This document shows positions 23,901 to 32,770 of a DNA stretch of 64,000 nt, in pieces. Numbering within the stretch: position 1 is the stretch's first letter; the number at the start of each line of letters is the position of its first letter. Below the pieces are notes generated by a model. It was not told the DNA's origin. It saw only the letters and a program-made list of their open reading frames with translations, and ran no database searches. The position numbers and the translations under genes are program-made. This stretch comes from Hansfordia pulvinata (lineage: Eukaryota; Ascomycota; Sordariomycetes; Xylariales): contig BJKQ01000001.1 of NCBI GenBank assembly GCA_006538405.1, positions 62,001 through 126,000 on the forward strand, written 5' to 3'.

Positions 23901-26449
23901 TTCCCGGCGTGGAAGAGATTGAAGGGCCCATGATCGCCACAGTCCCCGTGCGCGTGGCTGTCCACCCCGAGACGACGGTGGCAGACTACCTCAAAGAGAT
24001 CCACGAGCAGTCTGTCGTCGGCATAGCGCACGAGCACTTCGGCTTGCAGCACATCCGCAGGCTCAGCCCTGACGCCCGCGAGGCCTGCGAGCTGCGGACC
24101 GGCTTTGTCCTCCACCCAAGCGCGGACGAGGCCGCCCAGAAGAGCGAGCCGGAGCCCGCGGACGGCTTCGTGCCGGCCGGCGACGCCGAGGCTGCCCAGG
24201 AAGCGCTCAAGTTCAACAGTTACGCCTTGATGCTGGTCTGCTCGCTGGACCCCAAGGGCTTCTTGGTCATGGCCAGCTTCGACTCACGCGCGGTCAAATC
24301 GCCGCAGATGCAGATGATGCTGCAGCAGCTGGGCTCGCTTGTGCGCCAGTTCTGCGAGCGGCCGGACGCGCAGTGCGGCGACTTGGAAGTTCTCCAGGAT
24401 GAAGATGCGCAGCGGCTCTCGACTCTGAGCAAGGTTGGCCCGACGGCACTTCCCGGGAGCTTGGCTCTGCCTGCCGAGAGCAGTGTCACCGCAACCTGGA
24501 TCGTGAGCCCGCACAGCCCCAGGCAGCTTTTGCCAGAGGGCGCGGTAGGTGAGCTGGCGGTGCAGTGCTCAGATGATCCTGGATTCGAGAGGATCGAGAA
24601 CCCGTCGTGGGTCACAGACCAGCCTGCCTCTCCTGTCTACCGGACGAAGCAGCTGGCCAAGTATAGCGATGGCGGCAAGATTGTTCTAGTGGAGAGATCC
24701 CAGTCGGTCGAAGTGGTGGCGAAGAAGCCGAAAGACCGCGTCGCGGTGTTCTCGGAGAAGCAGCGAAAACTACGCAGGGCCTGGGGACAGATCATGTCGC
24801 TGGCCGAGGAGGAGATTGGACTCGAGGACAGCTTCTTTCTTCTCGGAGGAGACTCTATCGGCGCCATGAAGCTGGTCGCCGAGCTGCGCGCCGAGGGGTA
24901 CGAGCTGAGCGTCGCCAACATCTTCCAGCACCGCACGCTATACGAGATGGCCGCGGTGCTGCAAGATGCGCAGATCACCTCGGACACGACCTTCGAGCCG
25001 CCCACGCCGTTCTCCCTGCTGGACGTGGCAGACGTGGAGGCGTACCTCGAGACGGAGGTGAGGCCACTGGTGGACAGCAGCAGCCGCATCTGCGACGTCA
25101 TCCCCACGCGCCCGCTGCAGGAGGTCGCCGTCAAGGGCACGACGGACCTGCCGCGGTACTCGACGCGCTACGAGCTCTTCCACCTCGAGGAGCAGGTCGA
25201 CGAGGCCCGGATCCGGTGGAGCTGCCAGGAGCTCGTGTCGCGCAACGAGATCCTGCGGACCGTGTTCGTCGAGCAGGGCGGGCGGTCGCTGGCCGTGATC
25301 CTGGAGCGCCTGGAGCCCCGGTTCGAGACGTACGACGTGGACGGGGACCTGGACTCGTTCGTGAGGAAGCTGTGCGAGCTCGACGTGCAGACCAAGATGC
25401 CGCGGGGCTCGGCGTTTGTCAAGTTCCTGTACGTGCGAGGCGGGGGCAGCCGGTCGTGCCTGGCGCTGCGCATCTCGCACGCGCAGTACGACGAGATCTG
25501 CCTGACGACGCTGCTCCGGCAGCTGGGCTCGCTGTACAGCAGCCGCCCCGAAGGGGAGGGGGAGGAGGAGGAGGATCCCGCCGCCGCGGCCGCCGCCCCC
25601 GCCACGGTGCCCTTCTCGCGCTTCGTCTACCACACGCTGCGCACCAGCATCCCGCGGAGCATCCCGTACTGGCGGGAGCTGCTGGCGGGCTGCGGGGGCA
25701 TGTCCCGGCTGCCCTCGACGCCGGCGGAGGGCATGCCGCCGCTGCGCAGCCGGATGATCGCCGACGTGTCGCGGGCCGTCGACATCTCCGCGCGGCCCCG
25801 CGACCTGGCGACGGCCGCGACGCTGCCGACGGCCGCCTGGGCGCTGTGCCTGGCGCGCCGCCTGGGCTCGCGGGACGTGCTGTTCGGCGAGGTCGTCAGC
25901 GGGCGCGGCACGGACATGCCCGGCGGCGACGACGCGGCCGCCGTCATGGGCCCCGCCTGGCAGTACGTGCCTGTGCGCGTGCGCTTCGACGGCGACGGCG
26001 ACGGCGACGGCGAAGGCTGGACGGGCGCGGACCTGCTGCGCCACGTCCAGCGCCAGCACGTCGCCAGCGCGGCGCACCAGGGCATGGGCCTGGCCGAGAT
26101 TGCGCGCGAGTGCATGGCCCCCACCGCCGCCGCGGAGCTGCTGTCGTCGTCCGTGGCGTCCTCGGCCAGCAGCAGCAGCGCGGAGCCTTGGTTCAACTCG
26201 GTCGTGCACCAGGACGTGTGGCACGTCGAGGAGATGCGCTTCGGCGCCGTCGACAGCCGCCTCGAGACGGTCTACCCGCACTTCGAGCCGCTGCGCGAGT
26301 GGAAGGTCCAGGCCTTCCTGAAGGGCGACCAGCTCACCCTCGAGATTGTGACCTTTGAGGACTGGATCGCCGTCGGCCAGGAGCTGCTGGACGAGATGGC
26401 CGAGATTGTGGACCAGCTTGTCAACCGGCCGGGGGAGAAGCTATTCTGA
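20975..26449 (+). CDS. Nonribosomal peptide synthetase, A-T-C-(A remnant)-T-C
   Basis: One intronless ORF. ATG at 20975 in CACCATGG context is favoured over an in-frame ATG 38 codons upstream, giving 1,824 aa. Domain order: adenylation (about 60-560; core YIQFTSGSTGKPKG, NAYGPSECT, GRLYKTGDLGR), thiolation (FFASGGDSLQAM, carrier Ser near 647), condensation with canonical HHALYDG (near 849), a short vestige of a second adenylation domain (about 1170-1240: ATWIVSPHSPRQLLPEGAVG, then YRTKQLAKYSDGG), thiolation (LLGGDSIGAM, Ser near 1294) and a terminal condensation domain with degenerate SHAQYDE (near 1501). Only one A domain could activate a substrate, and no release domain other than the last C domain is seen. 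SHAQYD-type C domains occur in fungal siderophore and related synthetases, but the product cannot be predicted. No tailoring genes are adjacent, so this looks like a stand-alone synthetase. Confidence 0.93.
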   Translation: MEPQSRDIVPSQEAPTDQHDMAKAGLKSPHTDVAASESTLSTPPTEFEIEPLAAEQLEQIWDWNTPPAPILTTLMHDVVAEQARRTPQKAAIESWDGIFTYNEIDTYSTLLAEHLGHLGVSTGSNVPLCFEKSKWTSVAVLAIMKAGGTFALMDPNQPEGRLRTIVEQTGAAVVVTSALQEDLGMRIAPAASRVTLCEPNLTTFTTGFSLPTIPPETNLYIQFTSGSTGKPKGVLVSHGNYTSGAVPRLDAVGYQSHSRVLDFASYAFDVSIDCMLCTLAAGGALCIPSDEDRVNNLSGAIRKLGVNMAHMTPSVARVLDSDIIPSLEVLGLGGEAISGGDASRWSQTTKVVNAYGPSECTVGCTVNSDVGAEREKANITIGRGVGASIWIVDPADHNKIVPPGDVGELLVEGPIVGPGYLNEPEKTAQAFVTDPKFLVSGSRRHAGRKGRLYKTGDLGRFDTDGTIVFAGRNDQQVKLRGQRVELAEIEHHMRNNLPPETRVAAEVIKPSGTSSEPTLVAFVSERAGLVSEEANLLGSLSTTTKDSLSRINGSLSEHLPIYMVPAAYIPLCSMPLLVSAKTDRKRLRELGSSLDRKAIAGFASQFVQQRAPSSETEIRLASLWSRVLGVDSDVMATDSFFASGGDSLQAMKLVAAARTAGFALSVSDIFLHPTLSDMALVSKPISGSENEAVAPFSLLNSTWEAPAAQDECARLCGVDSSRIRDIYPCTPLQEGLMALSAKVSEAYVAQRVVEISDTQKAQALLGAFEIASRDCPILRTRIVQVPGKGLQQVVIEGDFEAATLDRGNLKDYLKRDRDQLMGLRTALVRYAIVLDEEATGKSYFVLTMHHALYDGWAMPLIVDRVNRAYRGLDTARAADFRNFIHYLETTDRASSEAYWRERLEGASGEQFPALPYKGYQQKADSLLEHYVQTAKPGAASTMATAIRGAWALLVSRYTSYTDIVFGETLTGRNAPIPGVEEIEGPMIATVPVRVAVHPETTVADYLKEIHEQSVVGIAHEHFGLQHIRRLSPDAREACELRTGFVLHPSADEAAQKSEPEPADGFVPAGDAEAAQEALKFNSYALMLVCSLDPKGFLVMASFDSRAVKSPQMQMMLQQLGSLVRQFCERPDAQCGDLEVLQDEDAQRLSTLSKVGPTALPGSLALPAESSVTATWIVSPHSPRQLLPEGAVGELAVQCSDDPGFERIENPSWVTDQPASPVYRTKQLAKYSDGGKIVLVERSQSVEVVAKKPKDRVAVFSEKQRKLRRAWGQIMSLAEEEIGLEDSFFLLGGDSIGAMKLVAELRAEGYELSVANIFQHRTLYEMAAVLQDAQITSDTTFEPPTPFSLLDVADVEAYLETEVRPLVDSSSRICDVIPTRPLQEVAVKGTTDLPRYSTRYELFHLEEQVDEARIRWSCQELVSRNEILRTVFVEQGGRSLAVILERLEPRFETYDVDGDLDSFVRKLCELDVQTKMPRGSAFVKFLYVRGGGSRSCLALRISHAQYDEICLTTLLRQLGSLYSSRPEGEGEEEEDPAAAAAAPATVPFSRFVYHTLRTSIPRSIPYWRELLAGCGGMSRLPSTPAEGMPPLRSRMIADVSRAVDISARPRDLATAATLPTAAWALCLARRLGSRDVLFGEVVSGRGTDMPGGDDAAAVMGPAWQYVPVRVRFDGDGDGDGEGWTGADLLRHVQRQHVASAAHQGMGLAEIARECMAPTAAAELLSSSVASSASSSSAEPWFNSVVHQDVWHVEEMRFGAVDSRLETVYPHFEPLREWKVQAFLKGDQLTLEIVTFEDWIAVGQELLDEMAEIVDQLVNRPGEKLF

Positions 26450-28332
26450 GAATGAGTGGGTGTTGCTTGCCCAAGATAGAGAGGCGATGGCGCAAGAGCG
26501 TTGTCGAAAAGACGTGTGGTAAGGGCAAAGGACTGAACTGTGTTGTATCTTCTCACTTGGATTCTTGTTTTTTCTTCCCGCATAACAACAATTCCATATT
26601 CCCTTCTCTCTTGACTCAACTTGACAACAAGGGCTCTGTTCGTCACTGCGTCTGGGCCGCGGAAGCAGGTCGCCCTGAGCTGAATGCTGTGTCATACCAC
26701 CTTCCTTTGACGTCGTTGCCACTCGAAATCGAAGCGTGGAGATCAAGAAGCTGAATCATCCTTGACACCCAGAATCATGGCAATAATCCGCGTGCTCCCG
26801 GTCCGCTACAAATTTCCTCGTGAAAGCCCTAAGCTTATTACACGACCCTGACGCACCTGGCTACCACTGCCTGGTCGCAGGCTGTTTGAGCTCGCGTGGA
26901 CTGTACGCATCAATTTTCTACCTTGATCTTTGATTTTCTCTGATGTATACGTAAATCACGAGCCGTTGCCATCGTCCTCCCCCCATTGCCCCCTCCACGA
27001 TATGAGGCTCGCAAGAAGAGGTAGTCGTACTAGCGGGAAGGCCGCGCCTCGCTTGTTGAGCAACCCTTAGCGAGGGAACCTGGACGATATAGAATCAGCT
27101 CGTTCAGAATGCCTAAGGGTTCAGAGGTTCCATTTTTCAGCTCGCGGAGGCGAGGAGGCGATGTGCGGTCGGCACCCGGTTCATCCGTCAGCCCTGGCAT
27201 TCGTAATCAAGCTGATCTGAGAGGATTGCCAGGGCAGGCCAGGGTCGCCACTGGCGCCACTGGCGCCAGGGCCGCGGCGCGAACGCGATCTCGGCTGGGT
27301 GCTGTACTGAATTGCCCAGGCGCGCAAGCAGACCCTTGAAAAAAATCAGGTACGGAGACTCGCTGTGAAGTTCGAGCGGGAGAATGCGCCCCCGCGTGCC
27401 CCGCAGGTCTCCGAGTTTGTCGAGTAAAGCCGACGCCGACCCCGAAGGGGCCAGAATGCCCCGGCCTAACGTCAGATGGATAAAGCGAACACCAACGTGT
27501 GGTATCTACTCGTTTATGGAGTCGTAACTCAGCCTGAATTCGATCTGTGGCGACCTTCTAAGCACAGTAATAGTCCCCGGGGATACACAGTTGACGTTAG
27601 ACTGGTGGCAAAGCGCTCGCTTTCGCTTCGATCTGAAGCGCGGGGCGGGCACAGCTGAGCCGGGCTGGGCTGCTCGGAACCGACATTAACCCCGGCACGG
27701 GAGCAGCCAATGCAAGCCCTGTGTCGTGTCTTCAGACGAGCGCCTCCCGTGGCACACTCGATCCTTCGACGATACCAGGACAGCTCAATAAGCTGTAGTC
27801 GCCGACCGACGCAGCATGGCGATGGAACGTCCGGGGGTAGTAGTGACAAGAGCCAAGCACGGACGACTTCTAAGCCCCGGTCATCTATAGAATTGAATCG
27901 CATCTGGAGCAGGGCCGCAGGCATCGGGTCTCGGACAGCGGGTTGTCCGACCTCACCTGGAGGAAGGCGTCGCCGCCGCCGCCACCAGTCGCGTCTGTCG
28001 CGAGAAACGCCAGCGGCTGTGCAGCAGAGAATAAGACGTTCCCGATTTAGCCGTGTAATTTGGAAATAGGCCTCTATCCCAATAGAGACAGCCGCGGGAG
28101 AAGCTGTCAAAGCGGAGTTCCGGTTTTCCCTCAGTAGACAGTCGGGATGCCCATCGCCGGGGTTCCGACCACCGGGAACATTGACGGATACCTATATATA
28201 TGTGACAAGGTAAGCACGTCGAAGGCCTTTGGAGGGTGTGCTCAAGCTAGACACTCATCCGATCCGACCCCTCTGCTTTGGCCGACAGATTCTTTCCCGT
28301 CTGATTCGCACACCGTCCTTCTGGCTCCCACC
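26450..28332. other. Intergenic region downstream of the NRPS
   Basis: No gene is supported. Open frames up to about 190 codons on the minus strand (27529-28110) show no recognisable family. A TATATATA at 28193-28200 probably serves the next gene. Confidence 0.45.
28193..28200 (+). promoter_or_regulatory. TATA element of the 28.3-kb secreted-protein gene
   Basis: TATATATA lies 140 bp upstream of the ATG at 28333. It is inferred from sequence and spacing. Confidence 0.45.
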
Positions 28333-29237
28333 ATGTTACACGGTCGCATCCTGTGCTCTGTCGTGCTGGGCCTGGTCAGCTTGAGCTCCCAGAGCTTGAT
28401 TCAGCTCCAGGGACGTGTCCCAGCCAAAGCCAACATCAAAGCGGAGGACGTGGAGACGTCTCGGCACAGACTGTTCTTCCAGCACACCATTAGCCAGAGC
28501 TTCGAGGAATGTGCGGAGAAAATGAACAGTGTTTACAAGAAAGCAGTCAAGCAGGAAGCGTTCAACTATCACGCCCCGATCAGGGTGTTTGAGCCCACCG
28601 TGGCAGCGTTCCCTAGCTATGATAGCAAGCTGTTCATCCCCCTGCGGGATGTGGAGGGGACGCAGTTTGTCGACTTTGGGGGTTACCTGTCGCCGAACAC
28701 GCGACAGCTGGCTCTCGACCGAATCGACCCCAGCAAGCTGTGGTCCACCAATCTGAAAGAAGGCTTGAGAGACCTGGGGTTCGAAGTGTTCGCCGACTTG
28801 GAGGACGAGGAGTACATATCGTTGGAGAAGAACCAGTTTCTGGAGCCGCTGAATCTCCTGCATGACGACGACGAGAACCTGAAGAAGATCAAGTCCAGCA
28901 TGACGCACGCCTTCATCCAGAACGTGCTTCATCTGTTCGACCCAGAGCAGCGCAAACAGGCGGTGAACAACATCTTCTCCGTCATGAAGGAAAGAAGCGA
29001 CAGCCAACCGTCCACGATTTTTGTGTCGGAGCCCATGTGGCATACCCCCAATCCCCCATGAACAAGCTGAACGACGAGGTGTTCACCAAGCTCTGGAAGG
29101 AGGTCGCCGAGTCGGATGATTGGAAGAATAAGATCGAGGTCAGCGTGACAAAGGAACAGAGCGTGCCACTGCCGGAGCTCAAGCTTCAGTACACCATCTC
29201 TCAAGGCTACTATCTCATAGACCTCCGTTTCAAGTAA
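28333..29237 (+). CDS. Orphan secreted protein (one apparent frameshift)
   Basis: ATG at 28333 begins a hydrophobic signal sequence (MLHGRILCSVVLGLVSLSSQ). The frame is open to 29061, where a stop truncates it, while the adjacent frame continues coding-like sequence to TAA at 29237. Inserting one base in the C run at 29045-29049 joins them into a 301-aa protein. I do not recognise the family. The mature part is charged and mostly helical-looking, with two notable segments: a stretch with SRHRLFFQHTISQSFEECAE, and an acidic one around LEDEEYISLEKNQFL. Few cysteines are present, which is unlike many small cysteine-rich effectors. There is no intron. A TATA element lies 140 bp upstream. It could be an effector-like or cell-surface protein; that is speculation. 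Confidence 0.62.
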
Positions 29238-30693
29238 CGGGGTATGTCTACCTATCTTAGATACTTAGTCTGATAGTAATGCGCTGATCCGCGCTATTCG
29301 CGACTCTCTCACAACCACACCGCAGCGCACGACCTTGCACGAGATGCTTCCAGATACACCACAGGGCATTGAATGGCGTCGGACGCGGGACAGTCTCATG
29401 CGTTGACTCGAATGGCCAGCCCACCGCGTCTAATTCAACCAGTATCCCACGCGGTTCCTCGTATCACTCATTAGACCTTGTCGGCTAGTGGGCGTTAAGC
29501 GCGTCGGCCGTTCTAGTGAGTTTCAATATTGCTTCGTGCGCAGGATTCTATGTTCCTCAACCACGGGACTCGGTTTTAGTGAGCCGCCGTCTCAGGGCCG
29601 CGCCAAACTGTACAGCTCGGGACTTCGGGCGTGGCTGGCATCGCACCGGAGCCAGCTAATGAAAGGCCAGCGCAGGAGTTAGGGGTACTGGCGCCAAGGT
29701 CGCGTTGGCGCTCGTGTCTTCCGCCGACACTCAGTAAAGCTGTGCTCAGCATCGCGGAACTGTTCGCTGGATTAGACCTCTCTTGCCACTGATCGGGGCG
29801 ACACGCATCCGTCTCGGAGGTACGAGTATATCTCTTCTGCATGTCCGGATTTATCGCCGCGGGCCTATACAGACCTTGGCATTTAGGAAACCCGCCGAAT
29901 CCGCGACAGGAAGACACCAACTACGGCCCAGCCCTAGGTAAAGGCCATACGACATCAGATGGGGCCCGAAAGTGGCCCTGTTGGTTGCCATTCAACAAAC
30001 GCGACAATGATGTACCCTCATGAGAAACGTGACTGACGAGGCACTGCTGAATGGGGCAGGTTCGTGGCCATCTCCAGTGGCTTGTTCATCGGCAACCCAT
30101 CTTCTCGCCACCAAGAAGCAATATCTCTTTTTCTTTAACTCTTTCCCCAGCACGAAGTCTCTTCTCCGTCGCGTCCCATAGTGCCCCCACATATATGAAT
30201 ATATACCTATATACGTGTATAACATGTGTGTAAGCGTGGACCGTCTCAGGGTTCAATCGGCCGCGCCGCCACATTGGCCCACGTGGCGCCGGTGTTCCGC
30301 GCGCGTACGCGTACACCAACGCCATCAGTGACAGCGCTTGAGCTAGCGCGGGCGAGGCACGGGATTCCAATGCCCCCGATTGCGTCAGATTTGAGGTTCT
30401 TTCCAAATTCGATCTGTGAGTGCTCAGCTTGTACTGATACATTGTGCGGTGCGGTGGCTGAACTAGTGGCGCATTTGCCCGATGTTTGGTCTTTTCTGAT
30501 CAAAGAGGTCGTCTCGCGAGTACCAAGGTTACGCGAGCGAGACGCCAAGTTGATCCGCTCGCTTTTTTTTTTTTTTTTTCAAATAAAGTCATGTACAAGA
30601 GAGAAAGTAAAGGTCACAAGAAGCACACATACACACGCACAACCCCCTCCCGGCCAGCGTCACCATCCCTCACCCGGCGTCACCCCGCTCACC
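29238..30693. other. Intergenic region
   Basis: No gene is supported. A run of about 19 T (roughly 30562-30580), followed by CAAATAAAG, lies near the right end, about 115 nt past the esterase stop codon, where it reads as an A tract on the esterase sense strand. Otherwise only short, incoherent open frames are present. Confidence 0.45.
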
Positions 30694-31728
30694 CTACAGC
30701 CCGAAAAACTTCATGTCCTCCTCGCCGTGGATGGGCACGGTGTGCCCGACGCCGGCGGCGTAGACGCCGACGAGCCGGTCGCCGCCCCACGCGTACGTGG
30801 TGTAGCCGGCCTCGGGGGTCCCCGGCGCCACCGCGTCCGGGCTGTCAGGGTCGAGCCCGAAGACGCCGGCCCACTGCTTGACGGTCTCGTTGTAGTTGGG
30901 CGGGAAGAGGACGTCGTCGGCGGACCCGTGGTAGACCTGCATGCGGGGGCGGGCGCCGTCGTAGCCCGGGGCCATGTCGCGGGCGACCTGCGCCCAGTGC
31001 TCCGGCGTCGTCACCGACTCGCCCGTCGAGCACGTCTGGTTCCACGCCGCCGCAAGCCCGGCCTCCGACACGAAGCAGCCCGCCGGCACCCCCGAGTACG
31101 CGATGCCCGCCGCGAACATGTCCGGGTACGCGGCCGCCATGACGTTCTGCGTTTGCGGTGGTCAGCCATTTACTGTCTTTCGACTACGTGCGAGCGCTGT
31201 TTCCCGGCCCCTACTATCCCTTTTCGTCTTTTCTATCTTGTTTCTTTTTCTTTTTCTTTTTTTTTTTTTAGGAAGAAAAGAGAGGAATGAGGAATCGCTG
31301 AAAGATGAAGTGAAATCTGGAGGCCCGACTCACCGTCATCATGCCCCCGAGGACGTTCCCGTGACAAAGACCTTGCTGGGGTCGCCGTTGTACTTGTCGA
31401 GCGTGTAGGTGACCATGTTGGCGATGGAGTTGCTGTCGCCGCCGCCGCCGCGGGTCAGCGCCTCGCGCGACGACACGTCCCAGCAGCCGCCGTCGTAGGG
31501 GACTCGGGGAAGATGACGATCAGGCCCCTTTCGTCCGCGAGCTGCGCGTAGGGGCTGCTGGTGAAGTAGACCTCGGCGCTGCCCGAGCACCAGTGGATCG
31601 CGACGATGACGGCCGGGCTGGCCGCCACGCTCGCCGGCACGTAGATGAAGAACCGCGTGTTGGACGCGTTGTCGCCAAAGTCGTCCGTCACCTGCTCCAG
31701 CGTGCTGCTCAGCCGCGGGCGCAGCGCC

Positions 31729-31760
<32 letters not shown>

Positions 31761-31844
31761 GGCCAAGGGGGGCGACGTGGATGCGCCCAGCACGGTGGCG
31801 GCGGTCGCGGCCAGGAGGGCAGATAGAGCTGAGATGGGCTTCAT
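30694..31844 (-). CDS. axeA: Acetylxylan esterase, CE1 family (two apparent frameshifts)
   Basis: Two minus-strand exons, 31844-31334 and 31146-30694, flank a 187-nt GT-AG intron. Exon 1 needs one base in the C/G run at 31498-31501 and one at 31344-31348; with both, 321 aa read through and the splice phase fits exactly. CE1 acetylxylan esterases remove acetyl groups from xylan outside the cell. Visible: a signal peptide (residues 1 to about 19-21), a run of about nine Gln, FFIYVPASVAASPAVIVAIH, the serine-hydrolase elbow GTSSGG (Ser near 165), YPDMFAAGIAYSGVPAGCF, MQVYHGSADDVLFPPNY with the likely acid residue, and GVGHTVPIHGEEDMKFFGL with the likely catalytic His. No carbohydrate-binding module is present. 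A TATA-like TTATTTAAAC lies about 120 bp upstream. The conserved catalytic motifs argue for a working gene with sequencing indels. Confidence 0.87.
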
Positions 31845-32770
31845 GGTGGAGGTTCGTTGCGGACGGAGGGCTACGTGTTGGATCACCTCGGAAACGGCCT
31901 ACACGCCTGTTTCGCAGATGTGTGGGTGAGCGGGCCGAGCTGCTCTGCGCGTCCTGGCTTGCGTTTAAATAATCCAGCTTGGGTACTATGAAGGTACGTA
32001 TGCAGTCACCCGTCGCTGCGGATGGCGCTGCCGCGAATGCATCACGGACATGATTCCGGACAGCACACCTGCTGCATACGGCAGTGACGGGGCCATCGTC
32101 TCCGAGGTTGACGTGGGTGCACTCAACATGCGGCGGCGGGGAAACACCGCCTGAACTTGCTTGACAGATGAGCGCCTACCGGGGTCGTGGCACGATTCGG
32201 GCCGTCTTCCGGCTTTCGCACGTTGAGAGCCGGGGTAGAAGCGGCCGCTATTGTCTGTCCACTGCACAAAAGTATCGCTCATTCGAGGTAAACAAGGTAG
32301 CGCCTATATGTCTGCGCCGTCTTGGTCTTATCTGCCTCCTGTCTGCACGTGGATCGCCGCCAACTCATCCGAACACACCGCGCGCGAGAGCACCCGACCG
32401 GAAGATCCTCCCACAAGATCGCGCTTTGACGGGCACTACGGGCAGATATTGGGCGGCAGCCATGGTCGAAGGCGGAGGGGCTTACAGACGAGAGGACGGA
32501 GCGACCAAACAAGAAGCGCAGTCACTGTTGGGAAGCGGAAGAAGGCTCAGAAATAATTGTGAGACGAAGCCCAGATCTTCCACCTATCGCACGGCACCCG
32601 GATCCAAATTCCCGGTTCGTGATTTACTCCAAATCCCACCCTCAAACCCCAAACTTCCGCCCTCCCTGCCCCGAAAGCAGCCCTCTATAACCACCGTCCG
32701 TTTTCCCTCAGAGGCACCGGGAAAATAAAGGAAAAAGACAATCCACAATCAATCACCAACCCGTCCCACG
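31845..32770. other. Intergenic region upstream of the esterase
   Basis: No gene is supported. The esterase promoter is here, including the AT-rich element at 31963-31973. The left part holds the esterase leader; the right part presumably holds the 3' end of the minus-strand membrane-protein gene. Confidence 0.45.
31963..31973 (-). promoter_or_regulatory. TATA-like element of the esterase gene
   Basis: ATTATTTAAAC on the minus strand, about 120 bp before the esterase ATG, is the only AT-rich patch in this promoter. The call is positional. Confidence 0.4.

Noticed and set aside
24938..26281. 447-codon minus-strand ORF inside the NRPS
   Set aside because: Shadow of the very GC-rich 3' part of the NRPS; composition is typical of antisense frames.
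27529..28110. 193-codon minus-strand ORF after the NRPS
   Set aside because: Arg/Ser/Leu-rich, no recognisable motif or splice pattern; likely chance.
20975..31844. Biosynthetic gene cluster around the NRPS
   Set aside because: No tailoring enzymes, transporter or regulator lie next to it; neighbours are a kinetochore gene, a secreted protein and an esterase.
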